Below are positions 40,572 to 49,157 of a stretch of DNA of 64,000 nucleotides, piece by piece. Origin of the DNA: Terriglobia bacterium (GTDB lineage Bacteria > Acidobacteriota > Terriglobia > Terriglobales > SCQP01); contig JAJPKR010000026.1 in the NCBI GenBank assembly GCA_021323595.1, forward strand, positions 62,001 to 126,000, written 5' to 3'. The notes below the pieces were generated by a model. That model saw only the letters and a program-made list of their open reading frames with translations. It made no database searches and had not been told where the DNA came from. Numbering within the stretch: position 1 is the stretch's first letter; each line of letters opens with the position of its first letter. A program made the translations under genes and the position numbers.

Positions 40572-41489
40572 ATGCAGTACCGTTGGGGTCTTGCCAAAGC
40601 GGCGTGCGCCGTCGCTCTCGTTATCGGATATGCCAGCTGCGGCGGCTCGCCCGGTTCCAGTTCCTCGGCCGCCGGCGACCCGCTCGTCAATACCGCCGCC
40701 GCGCCTGGCGCGCGGATCTTCCCTAATGCGGCCTGGCTCTATCGCGCACCGTCCGGACCCAGCGTGGATATCGGCTACTTACACGCCACACTGAGCATCA
40801 ACGATCACCGCGGCGGCTTCGATTTTCCTGTGCAATCGGCGGATGGCGGCAACGGTTGGGTTCACTTCACGGACGGCTACGGCGGCAGCGAGAACGTCCC
40901 CGTTCCCGACGGCGGCTTTGCCCCATCCGTCGGCGGTTGGGGCGCCGACGACGGCCACTTGGTGGTCATCGATCGGTCCAACAACCGGTTTTACGACTTC
41001 TGGAAGCTAACGGTTGACGGCAGCGGCCGCCCCACCAGCACGCGAGTTGGTCAGATCGTTTCCGGGCCGCTCGATGGCAATGGCAACCCCGGCACGACTG
41101 CGGCGGATATCTCCGGCGCAGCCGGCGACCTGATGCCCGGAGAGATTCAAAACGGCATTGACCATGCCTTGAGCTGTATCGTTCCGGGCGCGTGGAACAA
41201 CTCTTCGCTCGGCGATCAAGCCCCGGCGGCCAAGACCGACGGCAGTTCGAACGGGCCGCTCAGCGAAGGCGGCAAAATCGGCGTGGACCCGAATTTGAAC
41301 GTTGATAGCCTCGACGTCGGCTCCACGACCAAAGCCATCCTCAAGGCTTTTCAGCGCTACGGCTGCGCGATCACCGATCAAAACTCCAGTTCCAACGTCA
41401 TCGGCATCTATTCGGCGTTGCCGAACCTCGACAACCTGGACCGCCGGGGCATGGATCAAGTCGGCCGATATTTGCGCTTCTATTTTTGA
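40572..41489 (+). CDS. Secreted lipoprotein, unknown function
   Basis: 305 residues. An N-terminal signal with a YASC lipobox-like site (Cys near residue 18) is followed by a Ser/Gly-rich linker. The body has LHATLSINDHRGGFDFPV, DDGHLVVIDRSNNRFYDFWK and NLDNLDRRGMDQVGRYLRF. Several Trp, Asp and Gly pairs suggest a beta-rich extracellular domain, but I recognise no family. ATG 40572 has GGGGG at 40563-40567 upstream. Its last 10 nt overlap the M48 peptidase gene on the other strand. Confidence 0.75.
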   Translation: MQYRWGLAKAACAVALVIGYASCGGSPGSSSSAAGDPLVNTAAAPGARIFPNAAWLYRAPSGPSVDIGYLHATLSINDHRGGFDFPVQSADGGNGWVHFTDGYGGSENVPVPDGGFAPSVGGWGADDGHLVVIDRSNNRFYDFWKLTVDGSGRPTSTRVGQIVSGPLDGNGNPGTTAADISGAAGDLMPGEIQNGIDHALSCIVPGAWNNSSLGDQAPAAKTDGSSNGPLSEGGKIGVDPNLNVDSLDVGSTTKAILKAFQRYGCAITDQNSSSNVIGIYSALPNLDNLDRRGMDQVGRYLRFYF

Positions 41490-43219
41490 GTGGGAGCGTC
41501 GTTCTTGTATGTCAATGGGGTTCCGGCGGCGGTGCCGCTTGTTTCCGTCGCCCGGCGCAAATTGGGAAGCAGCGGCGTCACCTGAAACGGCATTTTTTCG
41601 AGCGCCGAGAGCAGGTGCGGCCGTGGCGCGGTTTCGAGAGTCAAATCGTCGGTCCAAGGGTTCATATAGACCCAGGCGCCCAGCGGCAAGGCGGCGATCT
41701 GATCCACGCGCTCGGGCTGCAGCTTGGGCGCGCCCGGCACCAGCGCGGCCAAGCGGTCCAAGTAACCGTCCACGAAAAACCCGTTGCTGAGATGCGAGCC
41801 GACGAGATTTCTTTCTCCCGCCTGCTTCATCAGTTCGCGCAGATAAAGTCCCGCCGCGCCAAGTTCGTTCCTGTACGGGGATCGCTTGAGCAGCGCCAAC
41901 GCCCGGCGATCGGCTTGCTGCTCCTGCCATTGCGGCCGCGTCAACTCGATGACTTGATAGACATCGCGGTCGGGGAACAGCATGCGGTCGGAGAAGGCGT
42001 AGTCGCTATTGATGGTCTGCCCGAGGGAAATATGGCCGAGTTCATGCGCCAGGATTGCGGCGAGGCTGGCTTCGTTCGGCAGCGTATCGATCAATCCGCG
42101 GCTCAGCACGATCGTGTGGCCGATCGCCATCGATTCCAGCGGGGTGGTCATCAACACCCGGCATCGCACGGGCGGCTCGATGTCGAGATGGTTGGTGACG
42201 ATCAGGTTGTTGGTGACCGTCTCCAAAACGTGATCAACGGGGCCCGGCGGGGCCAGAAGGCCGGCGCGCTGGAGCCGGTCGAGGATGTTGTCTTCGGCTT
42301 GCCTTTGCCAAGCGCGAAAGCTCTCGACCGGCGAAAGGTGCTGAGGGACTTGCGTCGGATCGGTGGCTGCGTTGTTCTCGACGGCGATGTTGGTCAATTG
42401 TTCGAGGTTGTTGGCGCGGCGGAGGTTGTAGCCCCAGAGCCGCGTCTGCGCGCGGAAGCGCACGTTGCGCGCAAACACGTAATCCCAATTCGACTCTTCG
42501 CTGTAGATGAAGGCGGGCACCCACAGATCCGGCGCGACGTTGTAGCGCCAGCTATCGAAGTGCACGGCGGGATGGAGCGGCCGCGGCCGGTAGAATGCGC
42601 CGTTGAATCGAACCAGGAAGTCGTCTTGATCCTCGATCCAAATGCGTCCCCAAAAGCCCGACTCCGCTTCCCGGCGCGGCGCCACATCGAAGACGTAACA
42701 GCGCACGTCCCCCAGGAAGACCCGGCGCACATAGGCGAAGTCGTAGTGCGCACGATCGAAGTGCGCGGCATCGGGAAACAGCATGCGCGCAAAACCGTTG
42801 CGGCCGGCCGGCTGGTCCTTGAACAAGTGCGCGATCGGCGCGGCCAGGCCGCCGCTGATCGGGCCCATTTCCGTCAGCCACGGCGGCGCCGCATCGGCGA
42901 TGAAGGAAACGGTCTCGAAGCGGCCATCGCGCCACACCAGGCGCCCCAAATGATAACGGTCGCTGGCGGGCACCTCGCCCCCCAACGAATCGGGCCGGAA
43001 ATTTTGCAAATAGGTCTCGATGCGGGGGGATAAATGCTGAAGGCGGCGCACCAGATCGCGCTCATGCGCCGCCATGCGATCGAGGATTGCCTGGGCGGCG
43101 CGTTGTCCCTGCGCCGCGGCTTCGGAACTGGCCGCCGGCGCTTGCGGCAGCCCGCGCGCCCAGCCGGCGCTGCCTAGCGAACACACGATCAAGAGCGTGA
43201 GAACGGCGCGCGAGGCCAT
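41480..43219 (-). CDS. M48 family metallopeptidase, exported
   Basis: 579 residues. A signal peptide (MASRAVLTLLIVCSLGSAGW) opens the protein and the zinc motif HELGH lies in AAILAHELGHISLGQ. The N-terminal 330 residues (beta-rich, HFDRAHYDFAYVRRVF) belong to the protein but not to the catalytic core. M48 peptidases act on misfolded envelope proteins or other periplasmic targets. Start ATG 43219 shares one nucleotide with the stop of the TonB gene (TAATG), so the two are co-translated. Confidence 0.87.
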   Translation of the reverse strand: MASRAVLTLLIVCSLGSAGWARGLPQAPAASSEAAAQGQRAAQAILDRMAAHERDLVRRLQHLSPRIETYLQNFRPDSLGGEVPASDRYHLGRLVWRDGRFETVSFIADAAPPWLTEMGPISGGLAAPIAHLFKDQPAGRNGFARMLFPDAAHFDRAHYDFAYVRRVFLGDVRCYVFDVAPRREAESGFWGRIWIEDQDDFLVRFNGAFYRPRPLHPAVHFDSWRYNVAPDLWVPAFIYSEESNWDYVFARNVRFRAQTRLWGYNLRRANNLEQLTNIAVENNAATDPTQVPQHLSPVESFRAWQRQAEDNILDRLQRAGLLAPPGPVDHVLETVTNNLIVTNHLDIEPPVRCRVLMTTPLESMAIGHTIVLSRGLIDTLPNEASLAAILAHELGHISLGQTINSDYAFSDRMLFPDRDVYQVIELTRPQWQEQQADRRALALLKRSPYRNELGAAGLYLRELMKQAGERNLVGSHLSNGFFVDGYLDRLAALVPGAPKLQPERVDQIAALPLGAWVYMNPWTDDLTLETAPRPHLLSALEKMPFQVTPLLPNLRRATETSGTAAGTPLTYKNDAPTQK

Positions 43220-44256
43220 TATTCCGCCAGACGAAAGCTGACGCGCACCAAGACCGTCGCGTCCACCGGATATCCATCGCGCCGAGCGGGCCGAAAGCGT
43301 ATCGCTCGAACGGAGTCTTGCGCGGCGCGGTCCAGTCCGGCGCCGAGGCCGTGAACGATGCCCAGCACCCGCACTGCTCCAGTGGCCGTAAGGATGACCC
43401 GCAACACCACGTCGCCCTGCAGACGTAGGGCGCGCGCCTGAGCCGTGTAGCGAGGCGTTGGTTTCGACAAAATGAGCGGCGGCTGATAGCGCGCGAGCGG
43501 CGGTCGCGCCGCCCGCGGCTGGATCGGCGGCCGGGGCGCGCCGGTTGCACCAAATCCGAATTCAGGCGCCGCGGACACTGCCGGGTGAGATGCCGCTCTC
43601 AGAACTGGCGGATGCTCCGGCGCCGCACCAAACGTCCCGATCTGCGGCATCTCATCGCCTATGGCAGTGGATGCCGGCTGCTGATCCCTGAACAAACCAG
43701 TGCGGACCGGACCGTACGCGGCCGGGGCCGGTGCTCCGGAAGGATCCGCAGCGGCGAAGCTGCCGACTTTCACGGTCGCGGTCGAGTGCGGTTGCGGCGG
43801 CTGGGCGACGGGTGCGACAGGAATTATGTCAGCGGTCACCGGGAGGGCGTTGCGTACCGAAGGCGGATCCTCGCTCACTTCCGGCGCCGGCGGCAGCCCA
43901 CGGGGCAGGCGTCGCGGAGGCCCGCTGCGTGCATGCAAGCGTCGCACCGAAAGGTGGGCGAATGTGTGGTGCACCGGCGGCCGCCGCCGCGCAATGGTTG
44001 GGGGCGGCGGCAGGCTCGGCTCCGGCGCGGTTAGCCAGGTAATGTTCCTCGGGCTCGACAAGACCGGATAATCGGGCTGCGGCGGAACGTTGAGCAGCCA
44101 GGCCAAGCCCGCCCAAAGCAACACCTGGATTACGGCGCTGGCGAGGAAGACCGGCCGGCGCGGATGCGGTTCGAATTGGAGCGCTGAGAAAGAGATGTTC
44201 GCGGCGCGGCCAGCGCCGCTCCTTTCCTCTGTCGCCGCTCCCGCCTCTCCTCCCAT
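43219..44256 (-). CDS. TonB-type energy transducer
   Basis: 345 residues. One transmembrane segment (about residues 38-56, FLASAVIQVLLWAGLAWLL), then a long Pro/Arg/Ala-rich spacer, and a C-terminal TonB domain with ALRLQGDVVLRVILTATGAV followed by AIRFRPARRDGYPVDATVLV. TonB couples the inner-membrane proton motive force to outer-membrane transporters. It is coupled to the M48 gene by a one-nucleotide overlap. ExbB/ExbD are not visible here. Confidence 0.88.
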   Translation of the reverse strand: MGGEAGAATEERSGAGRAANISFSALQFEPHPRRPVFLASAVIQVLLWAGLAWLLNVPPQPDYPVLSSPRNITWLTAPEPSLPPPPTIARRRPPVHHTFAHLSVRRLHARSGPPRRLPRGLPPAPEVSEDPPSVRNALPVTADIIPVAPVAQPPQPHSTATVKVGSFAAADPSGAPAPAAYGPVRTGLFRDQQPASTAIGDEMPQIGTFGAAPEHPPVLRAASHPAVSAAPEFGFGATGAPRPPIQPRAARPPLARYQPPLILSKPTPRYTAQARALRLQGDVVLRVILTATGAVRVLGIVHGLGAGLDRAAQDSVRAIRFRPARRDGYPVDATVLVRVSFRLAE

Positions 44257-44429
44257 CTCCAGGTTTGCAGATGCTGCTGGTTCGAGGCGAGTTGACTTGC
44301 TCTACTTTTGGCCCAATGCCATCTGGCTGCCAAGGTAGCATTCGCCGCAAGCCGTCGCGCCGATGTGCATCCTATGTAGCTGCCCGCGAGTTCCAACCCC
44401 GGTGTGACTGACAAGGGAGAAGAGTGGTG

Positions 44430-44897
44430 ATGCGTTGGGGACTAGCGCGCGCGCTGGCGCTGGCGTTAGCGCTGGCAGCCGCGGCCGGCGCGCAGACCTA
44501 CCAGCCGTGCTTGGGCTGTGCCGAGCATCGGGAATTGACAACTCGCTGGCATCGGCCGTTCGCGATCGAGTTGGAAACCGAGAGCGTGCTGATCGCCGAG
44601 CATTATGCCGCCGAAGCGAAAGGGCGGCGATTCGGGCTCTGCGAGAGCAATATCTTGCTGCGCAGCTCGACCGCGATGAACGGTTGTCATCCGTTCTCCT
44701 TGAAGCGGGCGATGCTGGTGGCCACGCCGTTGGAAATCTTGGCCTTCACCAGCCCCGCCTGGGGTTTGGGCCGGGCTGGCCATACGCATTGGGCGCTGGC
44801 GCTGCAAGCGGTGCCCATGCTGCTCCACGCGTGGGCGATTCGGCATACCTGGGAAGCGATTCATCGGCGACAGCGGCAAATCGCCCTGTTGCAGTGA
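44430..44897 (+). CDS. Exported small protein, unknown function
   Basis: 155 residues. A signal peptide with Leu-Ala repeats (RALALALALAAAAGAQT) precedes CLGCAEHRELTTRWHRPFAI and a mature part with scattered Cys (FGLCESN, NGCHPF). A hydrophobic stretch (TPLEILAFTSPAWGLGRA) may be membrane-associated. ATG 44430 is preferred over GTG 44424/44427. The stop overlaps no neighbour, but the next gene's TTG lies immediately after it. No family recognised. Confidence 0.65.
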   Translation: MRWGLARALALALALAAAAGAQTYQPCLGCAEHRELTTRWHRPFAIELETESVLIAEHYAAEAKGRRFGLCESNILLRSSTAMNGCHPFSLKRAMLVATPLEILAFTSPAWGLGRAGHTHWALALQAVPMLLHAWAIRHTWEAIHRRQRQIALLQ

Positions 44898-47800
44898 TTG
44901 GGGACTGCCGTGGGAGCCATCCTTGAGGCCGGCCGCCGGCGCCCGCGCTCCAGCTACGCTTGGGCGCTGGTTGCGGTTCTCGCGGTCGGCGCCGCCGTCG
45001 CTTGCAGTTCGCATCAGCCCAAGGACGATCCGATCGTCTCGATCGCGCCGGCACAGGCCACGCTGCAAGCGGACTTGGGCAGTCAGCAGTTCGTGGCCAC
45101 GGTGCAAAACGACGCCAATCAGAACGTCATTTGGCGGGTGAATAAGATCCTCGGCGGCAACGCGCTTTACGGCACGATCAGCCCTACCGGCCTCTATACC
45201 GCGCCCGCGGCTATGCCCAACCCACCGCAAGTGACGGTGACGGCCGTGAGCGTGGCCGATTCCCGCAACTCCGCCAGCGCCAGCGTGACCATCACTCCCG
45301 CGGTGACGATCGCCGTGGCGCCCGCGACCACCGAGGTCGCGCAGAGCGGGCAGGCGCAGTTTACGGCCATCGTGAACAACGCTTTGAACACCGCCGTAAC
45401 TTGGGCGGTGAATGGCACGGTGGGCGGCAACACCACTGTCGGCACGATCTCCCCCACCGGCCTCTATTCCGCACCGGCTACGTTCCCCGGCCTGGCGCAA
45501 GTGACCGTGACTGCGACCAGCATTCAAGATCCTAAGATCAGCGCCTCGGCCACAGTCACCCTGACCAGCGGCATCGTCGTCAGCGTCAGCCCGGCGGCGG
45601 TGACCGTGCAATTGGGCGCCAGCCAGACTTTCACCGCGACAGTGAGCGGAACTAACGATTCCGCGGTGAGCTGGAGCGTGGATGGCCAGCCCGGCGGCAG
45701 CGCGTCGGTGGGCGTAATCACCGCCCAAGGCGTCTACACCGCTCCCGCCGGCATGCCGCCCTCCTCGCAGGTTGCGATTACGGCCACGAGCTTGGCTGAC
45801 CCCGCCGCTTCCGGTTCCGCTACCGTCACGCTGAAGGTCGCGCCCAATACGTTCAACATCTCACCCGCTTCGACCACGTTATCGCTGCCCAAGGCGGCCT
45901 CCGCCACCATTCCGCTGCAAGTGACGACCGGCGACGGCTTCTCGGGCACGATCACGCTCCAGGCGCTGGGATTGCCGCCCAACGTCAGCGCCACCTTCGA
46001 TCACAACGGTTTGACCACGGGCAGCACCGTGCAACTCACGTTAACCACCGCCAGCATCAGCTTGGCGGCGGCCAACGTGCCGATCACCATTGAAGGAACG
46101 GCAACGGGCGGTGCGAATCCTAACACTCAAACGGCAACTGTGCTGCTGACGATCCAGGGCTGGAGCGGTGTCGTGCATACTCTCGCCGGCGGACCGGGCG
46201 GCATAGGCTTCGAAGACGGCGCCGGCGAGCAAGACGAAGCCACGCCCCTGGCCATCACCAGCGACGGCGGCGGCAACCTTTATTTCACCGATCTGGAAGG
46301 ATACGCGCTGCGGCAATTGGGCCTCACCTCGGGCACGGTAACAACGCTGATCGGCTCTCCGTACCTCTTCACGTTCGCCGACGGCGAAGCCTTGGCCATG
46401 GATCGGCGCACGCAAACCTTCTACATCGCCGATGCCCATGACAACCAAATCTTCGCCTATACGGTCGGCGATCGCGTGACGCGCGTGCTCGCGGGGAGCG
46501 GAGCGGCCGCCTACGGCGACGGCGCCGGCACGGCGGCGTCGTTCAACGGCCCGCGCGGCCTGGCACTCTCGCTCGACCGCACCACCCTTTACATCGCCGA
46601 TACGCAGAACGACGTGATTCGCAGCATCGATGTCGCGAGCGGCGCGGTCACGACCCTTGCCGGCCAGCCTGGCGTCGCCCGCTCGATCGACGGCGACGGC
46701 GCGGCGGCAGCGTTTTGCCATCCCTGGGGCTTGGACGTGGACCCCGCGGGCGCTGATCTCTATATAGCGGATTCTTGTTCGTTCACGATTCGCCGCCTGC
46801 ACTTGGTAGACAACTCGGTTACGACGATTGCCGGCAACGGCCAGTCCGGGGCCAGCGGCGGTCCGGCGCTCTCGGCGAGCTTCAGCGATTTGAGCGCGCT
46901 CGCGGTCGATCCCCAGCACGCAGGCGCCAACGGCGGCAAGCTGCTCTATGTCTGCGACGGCAACCGCATCCGCGTCGTGACTCTTGGTTCCGATCCCGTC
47001 GTGTACACGCTCGCGGGGCAAACCGGCGCGGGCGAAGCGAATGGGAGCGGCGCGGAAGCTTCATTCTTCAACCCTCGCGGGATCACCGTGATCCCCGAAC
47101 TGGTCGGCAATAACACCAGTTCACTTTTCATCGCCGACAGCGGCAACGGGTTGATTCGCCGCCTGGATTTCGCCAACCCTCTCTCCGCCACGTCAACCGC
47201 CACCGCCAACACGGGCGTCAGCTCGATCGCCGGCCAGCCCTCGCATCGCGGCTTCGCCGATGGCCCGGGCACGGGCGCAGGTTTCGGCTCTCCCTCGATC
47301 GCCCTCTTTGACGGTCCCACCGGCATCGCTACCGACGGCGCCACCGCTTATGTCGCCGACACCAACAACGCGGCGATCCGCGCTATCGACCTCTCCAGCA
47401 CCCAGGTCACGACGATCGCCGGGCCGGGATTCGGCGCCGCCGACGGCCCCGCCGCCGACGCTCGCTTCAACGAGCCGGAGGGTCTGGCGTTCGATACTTC
47501 CCAACGCATCCTCTATATCGCCGACACCGGCAATAACGAAATCCGCAAACTGGATCTGACCGCCCAGGTGGTCACCACCCTTGCCGGCGCCACGAGCCCG
47601 GGTTTCGCCGATGGCGCGCTCAATGCCGCCCGTTTCGATGCGCCGCAGGGCGTCGCGCTCTCCGCCGATGGCGGCAAGCTTTATGTCGCGGACAGCGGAA
47701 ACAACGCGATTCGTGTCGTCGATCTCGCCTCGGGCAACGTGAGCACGCTGGCGGGCGGCAGCTCGGGGCACAATGACGGCACCGGCACGGCAGCGCAATT

Positions 47801-48251
47801 CAACGATCCCACCGGTTTGGCGCTCGACGCCACCGGCAAGATCTTGTACGTGAGCGATTACGGCAACCACACCATCCGCGCGATCGCGCTCGCCACCGGC
47901 GCCGTCGTCACCGTCGCCGGCGAGCCCGGCGTGTGCGGGCATGCCGACGGTTTCGGCACCACCGCCACGCTTTGCTCGCCGGCGCTGCTCGCCAGTGATG
48001 GCCGGACTGTGTTCTGGGGCGACTCGACGACGGGCTTGGTACGCTGCCTGGATCTGGCGACCGGGCAAGTCTATACACTTGCCGCCGCGCCGGGCGTGCT
48101 GCACATGGCGGATGGTCAATACACCGAAGTCCCCGGCACACTCACCGGTCCAGTCCGCTACAACGTAACCTTCGGAATCGCGGCGGCGCCGGACGCCAGC
48201 TTCCTGCTGTACGCCGATCGGACCGCTAACGTCATCCGCCTTGTGCAGTGA
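44898..48251 (+). CDS. Ig-like and NHL-repeat lipoprotein
   Basis: 1117 codons, start TTG 44898 (or GTG 44910). Signal and lipobox near AVLAVGAAVACSS. Three bacterial Ig-like modules of about 95 residues follow (repeated endings like VTVTATSIQDPKISASATV), then a BACON/Ig-like region, then about ten NHL-type blades from residue about 430, each like LYIADTQNDVIRSIDVASGA and TTLAGQPG. NHL blades form beta-propellers that bind partners or glycans. It is expected on the outer membrane surface. Its last base lies next to the opposing transglycosylase stop, inside a shared palindrome. Confidence 0.87.
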   Translation: MGTAVGAILEAGRRRPRSSYAWALVAVLAVGAAVACSSHQPKDDPIVSIAPAQATLQADLGSQQFVATVQNDANQNVIWRVNKILGGNALYGTISPTGLYTAPAAMPNPPQVTVTAVSVADSRNSASASVTITPAVTIAVAPATTEVAQSGQAQFTAIVNNALNTAVTWAVNGTVGGNTTVGTISPTGLYSAPATFPGLAQVTVTATSIQDPKISASATVTLTSGIVVSVSPAAVTVQLGASQTFTATVSGTNDSAVSWSVDGQPGGSASVGVITAQGVYTAPAGMPPSSQVAITATSLADPAASGSATVTLKVAPNTFNISPASTTLSLPKAASATIPLQVTTGDGFSGTITLQALGLPPNVSATFDHNGLTTGSTVQLTLTTASISLAAANVPITIEGTATGGANPNTQTATVLLTIQGWSGVVHTLAGGPGGIGFEDGAGEQDEATPLAITSDGGGNLYFTDLEGYALRQLGLTSGTVTTLIGSPYLFTFADGEALAMDRRTQTFYIADAHDNQIFAYTVGDRVTRVLAGSGAAAYGDGAGTAASFNGPRGLALSLDRTTLYIADTQNDVIRSIDVASGAVTTLAGQPGVARSIDGDGAAAAFCHPWGLDVDPAGADLYIADSCSFTIRRLHLVDNSVTTIAGNGQSGASGGPALSASFSDLSALAVDPQHAGANGGKLLYVCDGNRIRVVTLGSDPVVYTLAGQTGAGEANGSGAEASFFNPRGITVIPELVGNNTSSLFIADSGNGLIRRLDFANPLSATSTATANTGVSSIAGQPSHRGFADGPGTGAGFGSPSIALFDGPTGIATDGATAYVADTNNAAIRAIDLSSTQVTTIAGPGFGAADGPAADARFNEPEGLAFDTSQRILYIADTGNNEIRKLDLTAQVVTTLAGATSPGFADGALNAARFDAPQGVALSADGGKLYVADSGNNAIRVVDLASGNVSTLAGGSSGHNDGTGTAAQFNDPTGLALDATGKILYVSDYGNHTIRAIALATGAVVTVAGEPGVCGHADGFGTTATLCSPALLASDGRTVFWGDSTTGLVRCLDLATGQVYTLAAAPGVLHMADGQYTEVPGTLTGPVRYNVTFGIAAAPDASFLLYADRTANVIRLVQ

Positions 48252-48260
48252 TCACTGCAC
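48243..48260. repeat. 18-bp palindrome spanning two convergent stop codons
   Basis: GTGCAGTGATCACTGCAC is a perfect palindrome. It contains TGA (48249-48251) of the Ig-NHL gene and TCA (48252-48254), the opposite-strand stop of the transglycosylase gene, so both proteins end Val-Gln. Confidence 0.85.
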
Positions 48261-49040
48261 GTCGCTGTACACCAAGGCCCCCGTCGCATCCCGGCCTGTC
48301 AAGACGATCGCCTCGCTGCGCGCCGGACGCGCCACGCGCACGCCGTCGGCGCGCAGCCGCCGCGTGATGACGCGCACATAATCGCGGGTTTCGTTGAATG
48401 GCGGGATGCGGTTGCCGTAGTGCGCGACCACCGCCGGGCCAGCATTGTATGCCGCCAAGCTGAGGCGGATGTCGCCGCGATAAAGATGCAATAGATCACG
48501 CAAGTAGCGGGTGCCGCCATCAATGTTTTGCCGCGGATCGAAAGGATCGGTGACGCCCAAAATCCGCGCGGTCTCCGGCATGAGCTGCATTACACCCATG
48601 GCTCCTTTGTCGGAGACGGAGCGCGGATCGAAGCCCGATTCCTGCCACGCCACTTCCCGCACTAGGCGGGGATCCAAGCGATAGCGGCGAGCGGCGGCGT
48701 CGAGCAAGGCGGCGATGGAAGGTCGGCGAACGCGCGCTACCCGGCTGGCGCGCGCCGGCACCGCGCGAGCGGGACGGGGGGCGGCAGGCCCATGTACATT
48801 GGCAGCGATTCCGGCGGAGGCGGCGGCCGACTGCCGTGCTTCAGGCCGTTGTTGGCCCACCACATGCGGCGTGGATGCGTCTAAGCCCGGCAGATTGGTA
48901 AAGACGACGGATCCATCGCTCTGCCGCACCGCGACGATGGCGCCAATCCGCGCCGGCAAAGCCGGTGCGGGTGTTTGCCCCGCCAAGGGCCAGGCCAAGG
49001 CGCAAGCGAACACACTACTCAGGAAGTGGCGCGCACGCAT
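48252..49040 (-). CDS. Lytic transglycosylase (SLT domain)
   Basis: 262 residues. A signal peptide (MRARHFLSSVFACALAWPLA) precedes an Ala/Pro linker and a C-terminal SLT domain. VREVAWQESGFDPRSVS carries the catalytic Glu, followed by KGAMGVMQLMPETARILGV and LSLAAYNAGPAVVAHYG. It cleaves peptidoglycan between MurNAc and GlcNAc. A TATAAT at 49080-49075 on the same strand lies about 35 nt upstream. Convergent with the Ig-NHL gene, sharing the stop-codon palindrome. Confidence 0.93.
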   Translation of the reverse strand: MRARHFLSSVFACALAWPLAGQTPAPALPARIGAIVAVRQSDGSVVFTNLPGLDASTPHVVGQQRPEARQSAAASAGIAANVHGPAAPRPARAVPARASRVARVRRPSIAALLDAAARRYRLDPRLVREVAWQESGFDPRSVSDKGAMGVMQLMPETARILGVTDPFDPRQNIDGGTRYLRDLLHLYRGDIRLSLAAYNAGPAVVAHYGNRIPPFNETRDYVRVITRRLRADGVRVARPARSEAIVLTGRDATGALVYSDVQ

Positions 49041-49074
49041 GTGTCTCCCCCGTGCTGGGCAAAAGCTGACGGCG

Positions 49075-49080
49075 ATTATA
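49075..49080 (-). promoter_or_regulatory. Predicted -10 of the transglycosylase promoter
   Basis: Perfect TATAAT on the minus strand, 35 nt upstream of the ATG at 49040. No -35 match is evident at the expected spacing. A purine-rich GGGGGAG precedes the start codon. Confidence 0.4.
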
Positions 49081-49157
49081 GGACGTGGGCGGCCTTCTCC
49101 GCGACGGGCGATCGACCAGGGGTCGCACCTAGACTCACGTCCAGGTGCGGCAGGAAT

